Shown: positions 8,270 to 16,873, counted from the stretch's first letter. The stretch is 64,000 nt of DNA from Bacteroidota bacterium (GCA_005789565.1 SXXL01000006.1:1-64000), one strand, 5' to 3'. A program made the numbers and translations. The notes: generated by a model not told the origin, from the sequence alone.

Positions 8270-9157
8270 ATGCGATCGATCCGAAAATCCGCGCTGCTTA
8301 TTCTTTTCTCCCTTGCCTCTACTGGGGCTTGGTCGCAGGAAGACCTCTTGGGCTTGCTGGGAGAGGAGAAGCCCAAGAAACAATTCATCAAAGCGGCCTT
8401 CAAATCCAGTCGCGTTATCAATGCGCATTCGATAGAGTTCCTCAATGCGGGCACGATGGATTTTCGGATCCTGCACCGGTTCGGTAACATCGATCAGGGG
8501 CTCAAGAATTTTTTTGGATTGGACCAGGCGTCGATGCGGATGGGGTTTGATTTCGGGCTGCGCCCCAACCTGATGGTGGGTATCGGACGTAGTACCTTCA
8601 AGAAGGAAGTGGATGGCTTCATCAAGTATGCCCCCATTCGGCAATCGAAAGGACCGGGCAGCGCACCTGTTACCGTGGCATTGGTGGCGGGTATGACGGC
8701 GGACGGACTTCCCTGGGCCGATCCCAACCGCGAGAACTATTTTACCTCCCGGCTTGCCTATTATTTTTCGGCCATCATCGGTCGTAAATTCAGCGAAGCC
8801 TTTACCCTTCAGGTTTCACCCACGGTGGTCCACAAAAACCTCGTGCAACTCCAGACCGATGCCAATGATATCATGGGGGTGGGGGTAGGCGGCCGACTCA
8901 AACTGAATAAGCGCATGGCCCTGACCTGGGATTATACACAGGTTTTCAATGGGCTGCCGGATGGGTATCAAAATCCGTTGTCGGTGGGACTGGACATTGA
9001 AACCGGTGGTCACGTTTTTCAATTGCACGTGTCCAATTCGGCCGGCATGAATGAGCGCGCCTTTATCACGGAAACCACCGGTCAGTGGGGTAAAGGAGAG
9101 ATCCGGGCCGGCTTCAACCTATCCCGTATGTTCCAGCTGAAAAAGAAAAAGAGTTGA
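8270..9157 (+). CDS. DUF5777-type outer-membrane beta-barrel protein
   Basis: 295 residues from the ATG at 8270, five bases after the yceI stop. It has a signal peptide ending GAWSQ, then alternating beta-strand segments rich in aromatic girdle residues and a strand-like C-terminus before a terminal KKKKS. Its pattern (SSRVINAHSIE, DFRILHRFG, GLRPNLMVGIGRS) matches DUF5777 proteins, which in Bacteroidota often accompany YceI and cytochrome-domain proteins. The function is unknown. Confidence 0.75.
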   Translation: MRSIRKSALLILFSLASTGAWSQEDLLGLLGEEKPKKQFIKAAFKSSRVINAHSIEFLNAGTMDFRILHRFGNIDQGLKNFFGLDQASMRMGFDFGLRPNLMVGIGRSTFKKEVDGFIKYAPIRQSKGPGSAPVTVALVAGMTADGLPWADPNRENYFTSRLAYYFSAIIGRKFSEAFTLQVSPTVVHKNLVQLQTDANDIMGVGVGGRLKLNKRMALTWDYTQVFNGLPDGYQNPLSVGLDIETGGHVFQLHVSNSAGMNERAFITETTGQWGKGEIRAGFNLSRMFQLKKKKS

Positions 9158-9576
9158 TCGCTACGCCTCCGTATCGGGTTCTTTTTCCCTTGCGGGTGGC
9201 CAAGAGCCGGATCGCCGGTTTAGGGGCCTATGCACAGGGCGTTATTCCGGCCCGGCGCAAGATTGGAGACCTGGGCGGAGTGATCATCACGATGAAACAG
9301 GCCCGAGCCCTGATCCGCAACAAGAAAGTCATCAACCTGGTGGAATTGGACAATGACCTGGCCCTGAATGCCTCGGCCAATCCCAATGACATACGCTTCA
9401 TCAATCACTCCTGTGCCCCCAACACGTACATGCGGGTATTGAAAAACCGGGTTGAATTTTACTCGCTCCGGCGGATCCGAAAAGGAGAGGAGCTGAGTTG
9501 TAATTATGGCGAAACTCACCACGAGGGTACCCTGCCTTGCCGCTGCGGGGCTGCCAATTGTCGGGGTTTTATTTAA
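9154..9576 (+). CDS. SET-domain protein (probable protein-lysine methyltransferase)
   Basis: 140 residues. SET motifs are clear: GLGAYA near the start, RFINHSCAPNT (SAM/substrate pocket), GEELSCNYGE, then a post-SET-like cysteine cluster PCRCGAANC at the C-terminus, which in eukaryotic SET enzymes binds zinc. The only plausible start is the TTG at 9154, overlapping the upstream TGA as TTGA, so translation is probably coupled to the DUF5777 gene. It has no signal peptide and is cytosolic, unlike the envelope proteins before it. The substrate is unknown. The Lys/Ala/Pro tail of the DksA-like protein 4 kb downstream is one candidate by analogy with SET enzymes acting on histone-like proteins. 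Confidence 0.85.
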   Translation: MIATPPYRVLFPLRVAKSRIAGLGAYAQGVIPARRKIGDLGGVIITMKQARALIRNKKVINLVELDNDLALNASANPNDIRFINHSCAPNTYMRVLKNRVEFYSLRRIRKGEELSCNYGETHHEGTLPCRCGAANCRGFI

Positions 9577-9589
9577 GAATGGGTTGATG

Positions 9590-9597
9590 TATCTTTG
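9590..9597 (+). promoter_or_regulatory. -7 box TATCTTTG of the DUF4920 gene
   Basis: Exact TAnnTTTG match 31 bases before the ATG. It suggests the DUF4920 gene has its own promoter apart from the upstream cluster. Confidence 0.55.
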
Positions 9598-9628
9598 CAC
9601 TCCCATTTTATAACGAAAACCACACGAC

Positions 9629-10108
9629 ATGAAACGCATACTTTTTTCCTCCTTTTTGGTCCTGTCCTTCCTCTTTGCGCAAGCCCAGCCCCCCGCCGGG
9701 GATGCCCTGGCAGGCGATAGCTATGGCGCTAAATTCAAAGTAGAAGAAGCCGTCAGTTTGCAGGATGTAGCCAAAAAACTAAAAGGGGGTTCTGCCATTC
9801 CGGAGGAAATACAAGTCACTGCCAAGGTAACGGATGTTTGTCCCAAAAAAGGTTGCTGGCTGAAGTTGGAATTGTCCAACGGCGAAACCGCCACGGTGAA
9901 AATGAAAGATTACGGTTTCTTCCTCCCGGTTGCTGCCATCGGTAAGCAAGTGGTGATCAACGGGGCCGTGACACTGAAGACCGTCTCCGTCGCCGAGCAA
10001 AAGCACTATGCCGAGGATGCCAAAAAACCTCAGTCCGAGATCGACGCGATAAAAGAACCCAAACAAGAGATCCGGGTGTTGGCCAGCGGAATACAAATCA
10101 CCCAGTAA
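9629..10108 (+). CDS. DUF4920 exported protein
   Basis: 159 residues with a signal peptide ending FAQAQ. The domain contains VCPKKGCWLKLEL, the hallmark segment of DUF4920, with two cysteines that may bind a metal or form a disulfide, and an OB-like strand pattern (AKVTDV, VVINGAVTL). It is probably periplasmic. The function is unknown. It is followed by two heptad arrays before ileS. Confidence 0.8.
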   Translation: MKRILFSSFLVLSFLFAQAQPPAGDALAGDSYGAKFKVEEAVSLQDVAKKLKGGSAIPEEIQVTAKVTDVCPKKGCWLKLELSNGETATVKMKDYGFFLPVAAIGKQVVINGAVTLKTVSVAEQKHYAEDAKKPQSEIDAIKEPKQEIRVLASGIQITQ

Positions 10109-10110
10109 TT

Positions 10111-10226
10111 GTTTAGAGAGCAGGGTTTAGCATCTAATGTGTTTCTACCCCCAACCTTTTTTGTGCTAAACTCTAAACCCTAAACGCTCAACTCTTCATC
10201 CTTCACCCTTCATCCTTCACCCTCCC
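10111..10226. repeat. Heptad hairpin (GTTTAGG dialect) plus GAAGG-dialect array
   Basis: The left arm 10111-10131 reads GTTTAGA-GAGCAGG-GTTTAGC; the right arm 10164-10186 is its approximate reverse complement (GTTTAGG-GTTTAGA-GTTTAGC on the minus strand), with about 32 bases between. From 10193 a second array of the GGATGAA/GGGTGAA dialect, in reverse orientation (CTTCATC-CTTCACC), runs to just before the ileS ATG. Two dialects lie side by side here. Confidence 0.8.
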
Positions 10227-10228
10227 CC

Positions 10229-13200
10229 ATGTACCGCGAGTTTACCGGATTGAATCTTCCAGCCTTGGAAAAAGAGGTGTTGGAAACGTGGGGTCGGGAG
10301 AAAACTTTCGAGCAAAGCATTGCGCATCGCGCCGGGAAGCCGGCCTTTGTGTTTTATGAAGGTCCCCCCAGCGCCAACGGACTACCCGGTATCCATCACG
10401 TCATTTCCCGAACGCTCAAAGACCTGGTCTGTCGCTATCAGACCATGCGGGGACATCAGGTAAAACGCAAGGGCGGTTGGGATACGCACGGACTTCCCAT
10501 CGAACTCGGTGTCGAAAAAGAACTCGGCATCACCAAGGAAGACATCGGCGTGAAGATCTCCGTGGAGGAATACAACCGCAAATGCCGCGAGGCGGTGTTG
10601 CGGTATAAGGACAAATGGGATCAGATCACCACCCAAATGGGATACTGGGTCGATCTCCAACATCCCTACATCACCTTTGAAAATGGATATATTGAAACGC
10701 TCTGGTGGTTGCTGAGTGAACTTTACAAAAAAGGTTTGCTCTACCAGAGTGTCAGCATACAGCCTTATTCACCGGCGGCGGGTACCGGACTCAGTTCGCA
10801 CGAACTCAATCAGCCCGGAACCTATAAAGATGTCAAAGACACTTCGGTGGTGGCTATGTTCAAAGCCATTGCCACCGATCGATCGGCCTTCCTCTTCGAA
10901 CGATCGGGTGGGGCGGAATGTTTCTTTCTGGCCTGGACCACCACGCCGTGGACCTTGCCCTCCAACCTCGGTCTCACCGTAGGCGCCAACATTGATTATG
11001 TGTTGGTCAAAACGATCAATCCCTATACCCATCAAGTCATACACGTCGTTTTAGCCGAGGCCTTGCTCGGTAAACACTTCAAAGAGGAGGGAAAGGACGG
11101 CGATTTCAGTGCCTATCAGGAAAAAGATAAGCTCGTACCCTGGCAAGTACTGCACCGATTCAAAGGATCCGATATCGAAGGGTGTCGATATGAACAACTG
11201 CTCCCCTTTGAGGCCAACCGGCCCGAAAATGTGGAGGGCAATCCGTTTCGGGTGCTGACCGATTCGTTTGTGACCACCGAGGACGGAACCGGTATCGTAC
11301 ACACCGCGCCGGCTTTCGGAGCGGACGACTATAAAGTGGGCAAGCGATATGGTATTGGGATGCTGACGATGGTTGATCGCGAGGGAAAATTCGTGGACGG
11401 GCTGGGCGAATTCAGCGGTCGCTACGTCAAAAATTATAAAGATCAAAAAGACTATGTCGATGTGAACGTCGACCTCGCCGTCAAGCTGAAAAAAGAGAAC
11501 CGCGCCTTCAAGGTAGAAAAATACGAACACGCCTATCCGCATTGCTGGCGTACCGATAAACCTATTCTTTACTATCCGCTGGATGCCTGGTTCATCCGCA
11601 CCACGGCCCTGCGCGACCGGATGGTGGAACTCAACAAGACCATCCGTTGGAAGCCGGCTTCTACCGGAGAGGGACGTTTCGGGAATTGGCTGGAGAATAT
11701 GGTGGACTGGAACCTCAGCCGCAGCCGCTATTGGGGAACGCCTCTCCCGATCTGGCGCACGGAAGACGGAAGCGAAACGCTTTGCATCGGTTCGGTGATG
11801 GAGTTGAAAGAAAAAATTCGTGCGGCCGTGGAGGCGGGTGTCGAGATGCGCGGTTTAAAAAAGGGCATGAATGATCTGACCGCAGCGATCGATTCGCTGG
11901 TGGTCGACCTGCACAAGCCGTATGTGGATGAGATCGTGTTGCTGAGTCCGGGCGGACAACCCATGCACCGCGTACCCGACCTGATCGATGTGTGGTTCGA
12001 TAGTGGTGCCATGCCGTATGCACAGTGGGGACTACCCGATACCAGCTCGAATGCATATGGTCCGCTCACTCCACAAAACTTCTTTGCTTATCACCAACTC
12101 AATGGCAGCGACGGCGGATCGGCCTTCCCGGCCAGTTTCATTGCGGAAGGAGTGGATCAAACGCGTGGCTGGTTTTATACGCTGCACGCGATCGGCAGTT
12201 TGTTATTCGATTCGGTAGCGTATCAGACGGTGGTCAGCAATGGATTGGTGCTGGACAAGAACGGAAACAAGATGAGTAAGCGGCTGGGTAATGTGGTGGA
12301 TCCGTTTCAGACCATTGACAAATATGGGGCAGATGCCACCCGCTGGTATTTGGTGACCAATGCCTCTCCCTGGGATAACCTGAAATTCGATCTGGAGGGC
12401 ATTCAGGAAGTACAACGAAAATTCTTCGGTACACTTTACAATACCTATCAGTTTTTTGTCCTCTATGCCAACCTCGATGGATTTAAATATGCTGAACCCG
12501 ATATTCCGCTGGCGGAAAGACCCGAGATCGATCGGTGGATCCTTTCCTCGTTGCATACATTGGTAAAAGAGGTACAAGCGGCCATGGAGGAGTATGAGCC
12601 GACGCAGGCCGGTCGCCTCATCGAAGATTTTGTGGACGGACAATTGAGCAATTGGTATGTGCGGCTTTGCCGGCGTCGATTCTGGAAAGGTGATTATGGC
12701 ACCGATAAGATCGCGGCCTATCAGACGCTCTATGAATGTTTGGAGACGGTGGTACGGTTGATGGCGCCGATCTCTCCCTTTTTCAGCGACCTGGTTTTCC
12801 GGGAGCTGAATGCGGTGACCCATCGTCAGCCGGTCGATTCTGTACACCTGGCCGATTTCCCGGTCTCGGATCCGCACCGGATCGATTCCGGATTGGAAGA
12901 GCGCATGCAATGGGCGCAGGATGCCAGTTCGCTGGTGTTATCGCTCCGTAAGAAAGTCAAGATCAATGTGCGTCAGCCGCTGCAGAAAATGATGATCCCG
13001 GTGCTGGATCCGAACATGAAAAAACAATTGGAGCGGGTGGCCGACCTCATCAAAGCAGAGGTCAATGTGAAGGAGTTGAGCTACCTCGACCCGAACAACA
13101 CGTTCATCCGCAAAAAGATCAAGCCCAATTTCATTGCTTTGGGAAAGAAACTGGGACCGAAAATGAAGTCAGTTTCTGCGGTTCTGGCAGCGTTTTCACA

Positions 13201-13630
13201 AGAACAGATCGCCGAACTGGAACAAAAGGGTGCCCTGGTTGTAGCGTTGGATGGAGAACCTTTTTCCCTGCAGGTGGGGGAAACGGAGATCACCAGTGAG
13301 GATGTGCCGGGATGGACAGTGGCTTCCAAGGGCCGGATCACGGTGGCGCTGGACCTGAACCTCACCCCGGAACTCGTGGCGGAGGGGCAGGCAAGGGAGC
13401 TGGTGAATCGGATCCAGAAGATTCGGAAGGATAGCGGATTTGAGTTGACGGACCGGGTGCAGGTAAGCCTTTTTGCCCCCTCGGGGCTCACCGTGTCTTT
13501 CGGACGCTTTAAGGACTATATTTGCGCGGAAATTCTGGCTGACGACCTTCATTTTGAAGTTGGTCCCCAAGCCCAGGAAATTGAAATAAACGGTGAAAAT
13601 CTGACTGTTACGGTCACAAAAAAAGGCTAA
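10229..13630 (+). CDS. ileS: Isoleucyl-tRNA synthetase
   Basis: Charges tRNA-Ile with isoleucine in the cytosol. It has 1133 residues, consistent with the longer class I IleS forms common in Bacteroidota. The class I HIGH-equivalent is GLPGIHH (about residue 53), the CP1 editing domain contains TTPWTLPSN and GTGIVHTAPAFG, the second signature is NKMSKRLGN (about residue 683), and an anticodon-binding region with WYVRLCRRRFW follows. The C-terminal region is rich in lysine. The DksA-like gene starts three bases after the stop, implying one transcript. Confidence 0.97.
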   Translation: MYREFTGLNLPALEKEVLETWGREKTFEQSIAHRAGKPAFVFYEGPPSANGLPGIHHVISRTLKDLVCRYQTMRGHQVKRKGGWDTHGLPIELGVEKELGITKEDIGVKISVEEYNRKCREAVLRYKDKWDQITTQMGYWVDLQHPYITFENGYIETLWWLLSELYKKGLLYQSVSIQPYSPAAGTGLSSHELNQPGTYKDVKDTSVVAMFKAIATDRSAFLFERSGGAECFFLAWTTTPWTLPSNLGLTVGANIDYVLVKTINPYTHQVIHVVLAEALLGKHFKEEGKDGDFSAYQEKDKLVPWQVLHRFKGSDIEGCRYEQLLPFEANRPENVEGNPFRVLTDSFVTTEDGTGIVHTAPAFGADDYKVGKRYGIGMLTMVDREGKFVDGLGEFSGRYVKNYKDQKDYVDVNVDLAVKLKKENRAFKVEKYEHAYPHCWRTDKPILYYPLDAWFIRTTALRDRMVELNKTIRWKPASTGEGRFGNWLENMVDWNLSRSRYWGTPLPIWRTEDGSETLCIGSVMELKEKIRAAVEAGVEMRGLKKGMNDLTAAIDSLVVDLHKPYVDEIVLLSPGGQPMHRVPDLIDVWFDSGAMPYAQWGLPDTSSNAYGPLTPQNFFAYHQLNGSDGGSAFPASFIAEGVDQTRGWFYTLHAIGSLLFDSVAYQTVVSNGLVLDKNGNKMSKRLGNVVDPFQTIDKYGADATRWYLVTNASPWDNLKFDLEGIQEVQRKFFGTLYNTYQFFVLYANLDGFKYAEPDIPLAERPEIDRWILSSLHTLVKEVQAAMEEYEPTQAGRLIEDFVDGQLSNWYVRLCRRRFWKGDYGTDKIAAYQTLYECLETVVRLMAPISPFFSDLVFRELNAVTHRQPVDSVHLADFPVSDPHRIDSGLEERMQWAQDASSLVLSLRKKVKINVRQPLQKMMIPVLDPNMKKQLERVADLIKAEVNVKELSYLDPNNTFIRKKIKPNFIALGKKLGPKMKSVSAVLAAFSQEQIAELEQKGALVVALDGEPFSLQVGETEITSEDVPGWTVASKGRITVALDLNLTPELVAEGQARELVNRIQKIRKDSGFELTDRVQVSLFAPSGLTVSFGRFKDYICAEILADDLHFEVGPQAQEIEINGENLTVTVTKKG

Positions 13631-13633
13631 TAT

Positions 13634-14611
13634 ATGGCCCTCAAGAAAAAACCCACTCCGAAGAAAACCGCCAAACCGGTAGCCAAGGCCAAGCCTGTTG
13701 CCAAAAAGACTGCACCGAAGAATGCTGCCAAACCGGCGCCTAAGGTCAAGCCTGTTGCTAAAAAGCCTGCACCGAAGAATGCTGCTAAACCGGTGGTCAA
13801 GGCCAAGCCGGTTGCAAAAAAGCCTGAACCGAAGAAAGCGGCGAAACCTTTGGCCAAGGCTAAACCGGTGGCGGTAAAACCGGCTGCCAAAGCTCCGGTC
13901 AAGCCCGTCTCCAAACCGGTGGCGGTGAAACCAGCTGTTAAAGCCTCGGCCAAGCCTGTCGCTAAACCCGTCACTAAGTCAACAGCCAAACCCGCGGCGG
14001 TGGTCGCCAAGCCGGCGCCTGCCCCTGCCAAGCCTGTTGTTCCAGCTCCGAAACCGGTAGCCAAGAAAAATGATCCGGCCAGTTTGGTGTCCATCAAACC
14101 CAAGGCTCCGGTCGTGACAAAAAAAGAACCTCCTCGTCCGGCCAAAGTGGTGCTTCCCAAGCTCACCACTCGGAGTGCCGTTAAATACGAACCTGATTTT
14201 ACGCGTTCGGTGTTGGACTCGAAGCCCAGTTTGCCGGCGGGTCCCACCATGCGCTATTCCGATTCCGACCTCGCCGAGTTCCGCGAGATCATTTCCCGCA
14301 AGTTGGATGCGGCCAAGAAAGAGTTGGCGTACTTGCAGGGATTGATCACCCGCAAGGATGAGAGCGGCGATTTTGAAGATGCCCGGTATATGACCATGGA
14401 AGATGGCAGCGTAAGCATGGAGCGTGAGCAATTGGGACAGATGGCCAGCCGCCAGATCACCTTCATCGATCACCTCGAAAAGGCCCTGATGCGCATCGAA
14501 AATAAAACCTACGGGGTATGTCGGGTCACTGGTAAACTGATCGACAAGGCCCGCCTTCGCGCCGTTCCTCATGCCACCCTCAGTATTGAGGCGAAGCAGA
14601 TGCGGAAGTAA
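13634..14611 (+). CDS. DksA/TraR-like protein with histone-H1-like Lys/Ala/Pro N-terminal tail
   Basis: 325 residues. Residues 1 to about 175 are almost only K, A, P and V, with about four copies of a 19-residue unit of the type AKPVAKAKPVAKK-APKNA, resembling bacterial histone-H1-like tails and likely to bind nucleic acid. Residues about 205-325 form a DksA/TraR coiled-coil-like region (DLAEFREIISRKLDAAKKEL) and a zinc-finger fold YGVCRVTGKLI...ATLSIEAK in which only one of the four canonical cysteines remains. The acidic DksA tip is not obvious. It probably acts on RNA polymerase or the nucleoid; both are inference. It is three bases downstream of ileS. Confidence 0.85.
   Translation: MALKKKPTPKKTAKPVAKAKPVAKKTAPKNAAKPAPKVKPVAKKPAPKNAAKPVVKAKPVAKKPEPKKAAKPLAKAKPVAVKPAAKAPVKPVSKPVAVKPAVKASAKPVAKPVTKSTAKPAAVVAKPAPAPAKPVVPAPKPVAKKNDPASLVSIKPKAPVVTKKEPPRPAKVVLPKLTTRSAVKYEPDFTRSVLDSKPSLPAGPTMRYSDSDLAEFREIISRKLDAAKKELAYLQGLITRKDESGDFEDARYMTMEDGSVSMEREQLGQMASRQITFIDHLEKALMRIENKTYGVCRVTGKLIDKARLRAVPHATLSIEAKQMRK
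13670..13900 (+). repeat. 57-base tandem coding repeat in the DksA-like gene
   Basis: About four imperfect copies of a unit encoding AKPVAKAKPVAKKxAPKNA, divergent at the third position. The repeat explains the long open shadow frame on the minus strand here. Confidence 0.7.
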
Positions 14612-14615
14612 TTTG

Positions 14616-14671
14616 GTTTAGGGTAGAGAGTAGAGTGTAGAGATCTCAACCCTCATCCCTCAACTCTAAAC
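14616..14671. repeat. Exact 4+4 heptad palindrome
   Basis: Eight contiguous 7-base units: GTTTAGG, GTAGAGA, GTAGAGT, GTAGAGA, then TCTCAAC, CCTCATC, CCTCAAC, TCTAAAC. The second four are the approximate reverse complements of the first four in mirror order, so the element is 56 bases with no spacer. It is the cleanest example of the heptad family and lies between the DksA-like gene and phoD. Confidence 0.85.
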
Positions 14672-14679
14672 AATCTCTC

Positions 14680-16017
14680 ATGAAACGAATAGTTGTCATC
14701 TTACTCCTTCTTCCCGTTGTGTTGCTGGCACAACCACGTGTCATCAGTGGTCCGATGTTGGCCGGTGTGGAATTGAGGGATGTGCGGGTGTGGACGGAGG
14801 TTTCGCCCGAGGTGAAATCCGTTTCGATCCGATACGGACAAATCGGTAAAGAGATGACGGGTCAGGCTACTTACCGTGGTGCATTGGGCAAGGATTTTAA
14901 TCCCATCACCGTTACGATAGGCGGACTCGAGCCTAATACTACCTACGATTATTCGATCTATATCAACGGAAAGAAAACCGATCGGGGCGGTTCGTTCACC
15001 ACCAAAGAGCTTTGGCAGTGGCGCAAGCCTGCGCCGGATTTTTCCTTCCTGGCAGGTTCCTGTTCCTATTTCAACGAGGCGAATTATGATCGGCCCGGTC
15101 GTTCCTACGGACAAGACTCGAGCATCTTTGAACCCATGTCAAAGGAAAAAGCTGCTTTCATGCTTTGGCTGGGTGATGCCTGGTATACGCGGGAGGTGGA
15201 TTATTATAGTGAGTGGGGACTTTGGAACCGCGCCAGCCGCGACCGTTCCTTGGGCGTTCTGCAACCACTCTGGAAAGCCATGCCGCATTACGGCATTTGG
15301 GATGATCATGACTATGGCCCCAACAACAGTGGCAAGAGCTACGAGCTCAAGGAAGTGAGCCGTCAGGTGTTCAATGCCTATTTTCCAAATAAATCGGCCG
15401 GGCAGAATGGGCAGGGCATCTATACCAAGCTCCAGCACAATGATGCTGATTTCTTTTTGGTGGATGATCGCTGGTGGAGAAGTGAGGACCGCACCCGTGA
15501 CTCGATCAATGGTCAGCCCAACCCCGACAAGCGCATGCTGGGTGCTCCGCAAATGGAGTGGTTAAAAGATGCCTTGTTGTACAGCAACGCTGTTTTCAAG
15601 TTTATCGTGGTGGGCAGTCAGGCCCTGAACGATGTATCGCCCTACGATAAATGGAACGATTTCCCTCTTGAGCGTCAAGAGCTGATGGATTTCATCCGAC
15701 AGTATAAGATCAATGGCGTGGTCTTTATCAGTGGCGACCGTCATCACAGCGAAGTCATTAAAATGACTCGTCCGGGTACTTACCCCCTTTACGACATCAC
15801 CGTTTCTCCGCTTACGTCGGGTACGCACAAGTTCGATGGTCCCGAGGCCAACAATCCTCTCCGGGTATTTGGACTGGATCAAAAGAACAATTACGGACGC
15901 TTTTCCATTACCGGTCCGAAAGGACTTCGCAAGCTCACCGTCGAATTTCTTGGCACGAAGGGAGAGAAGCTGGGAAGTTGGGAGGTCAATGAGAGCGATC
16001 TGAAAACGCCTCGCTGA
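14680..16017 (+). CDS. PhoD-like exported metallophosphatase
   Basis: 445 residues with a signal peptide ending LLAQP. An N-terminal fibronectin/purple-phosphatase-like domain (PNTTYDYSIYING, about residue 85) is followed by a metallophosphatase core with GSCSYF, WLGDAWYTRE, WDDHDYGPN and SGDRHHSE, which supply the Asp, Asn and His metal ligands of the PhoD family. It probably hydrolyses phosphomono- or diesters in the periplasm; the substrate is not determinable here. The stop codon abuts the stop codon of the convergent GNAT gene (TGATCA). Confidence 0.88.
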   Translation: MKRIVVILLLLPVVLLAQPRVISGPMLAGVELRDVRVWTEVSPEVKSVSIRYGQIGKEMTGQATYRGALGKDFNPITVTIGGLEPNTTYDYSIYINGKKTDRGGSFTTKELWQWRKPAPDFSFLAGSCSYFNEANYDRPGRSYGQDSSIFEPMSKEKAAFMLWLGDAWYTREVDYYSEWGLWNRASRDRSLGVLQPLWKAMPHYGIWDDHDYGPNNSGKSYELKEVSRQVFNAYFPNKSAGQNGQGIYTKLQHNDADFFLVDDRWWRSEDRTRDSINGQPNPDKRMLGAPQMEWLKDALLYSNAVFKFIVVGSQALNDVSPYDKWNDFPLERQELMDFIRQYKINGVVFISGDRHHSEVIKMTRPGTYPLYDITVSPLTSGTHKFDGPEANNPLRVFGLDQKNNYGRFSITGPKGLRKLTVEFLGTKGEKLGSWEVNESDLKTPR

Positions 16018-16446
16018 TCAGAGTATTTTCTCCATCACCACATGCGGCAGGGTGACTTCGGTAAATGCCGGGCTGGTGACTTGGTACCCCATTTTTTCAT
16101 AGAACCCCACGGCGTGCTCACGGGCATGCATGATCATGTTTCGGTATCCTTGATCCCGGGCGATGTTTTCCGCAAAATTCATCAGGGCCTTGCCCACGCC
16201 TTTTCGTTGGAGTTTGTCCGACACCGCCATTTGTCGAAGCCGGACCGTTTTGTCGTTTTCCCGAACCAGCATGCAGCAGCCCAGCAGGCTATCCTCTTCA
16301 AAAGCTCCGATGTGCACATGCTTCTGTTCCGTTTCCAGCTCAGCCGGTTCCAGCTGCAGGCCCAAGGGACGACGCAGGATGTCTTGCCGGAGGCGGACCA
16401 TTTCCTGGTATTCGGGGGTTCCGTGGTCGATGATCTTGAGGGCCAT
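16018..16446 (-). CDS. GNAT-family N-acetyltransferase
   Basis: 142 residues from the ATG at 16446 (MALKII), preferred over the ORF-track start at 16467. Acetyl-CoA-binding motif A is LQRKGVGKALMNFAE (R/QxxGxG/A type), and FYEKMGY near the end is the usual GNAT C-terminal motif. The pattern MVRLRQDILRRPLGL near the start matches the ElaA-like/YitI-like group. The substrate is unknown. It is convergent with phoD. Confidence 0.87.
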   Translation of the reverse strand: MALKIIDHGTPEYQEMVRLRQDILRRPLGLQLEPAELETEQKHVHIGAFEEDSLLGCCMLVRENDKTVRLRQMAVSDKLQRKGVGKALMNFAENIARDQGYRNMIMHAREHAVGFYEKMGYQVTSPAFTEVTLPHVVMEKIL

Positions 16447-16603
16447 AAAAAATAGCTGGACATTCAATATACGATTTTCCGGCGAAACGGGTCCCCGTTC
16501 AATGATCTCAGTCGGACATTAAACAATCTGAGTCATTCGTTTTCAACTATTTATCTGTTATCGGAAAAAAGGGTCCGGAGGCTGTCATTTTGATCAAAAA
16601 CTA

Positions 16604-16611
16604 TATTTTTG
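16604..16611 (+). promoter_or_regulatory. -7 box TATTTTTG of acpP
   Basis: Exact TAnnTTTG match 25 bases before the acpP ATG, in an A/T-rich stretch. It is the likely promoter of the acpP-fabF-rnc run. Confidence 0.6.
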
Positions 16612-16636
16612 CACCCAATAAACAAAACCTTAACAC

Positions 16637-16873
16637 ATGTCAGACATCGCATCTCGAGTCAAAAAGATCATCGTGGATAAACTGGGTGTAGATGAAGCCG
16701 AGGTGACCAACGAAGCCTCCTTCACCAACGATCTGGGAGCAGACTCTTTGGATACCGTAGAACTCATCATGGAGTTCGAAAAGGAGTTCAACATCTCCAT
16801 CCCCGATGAGCAGGCTGAAACCATCACTACGGTTGGACAGGCCATCACTTATTTGGAAGAGCATTCCAAATAA
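16637..16873 (+). CDS. acpP: Acyl carrier protein
   Basis: 78 residues, acidic, four-helix carrier of fatty-acyl intermediates. The phosphopantetheine serine is in [10 protein letters not shown] (S37). It is followed by fabF and rnc in the widely conserved acpP-fabF-rnc order. A hairpin with a short T-run lies between acpP and fabF and could raise ACP expression relative to the downstream genes. Confidence 0.97.
   Translation: MSDIASRVKKIIVDKLGVDEAEVTNEASFTNDLGADSLDTVELIMEFEKEFNISIPDEQAETITTVGQAITYLEEHSK

Noticed and set aside
13627-14250. 207-residue minus-strand Gly/Ala/Thr-rich ORF
   Set aside because: It is the reverse reading of the Lys/Ala/Pro repeat of the DksA-like gene; low complexity only.
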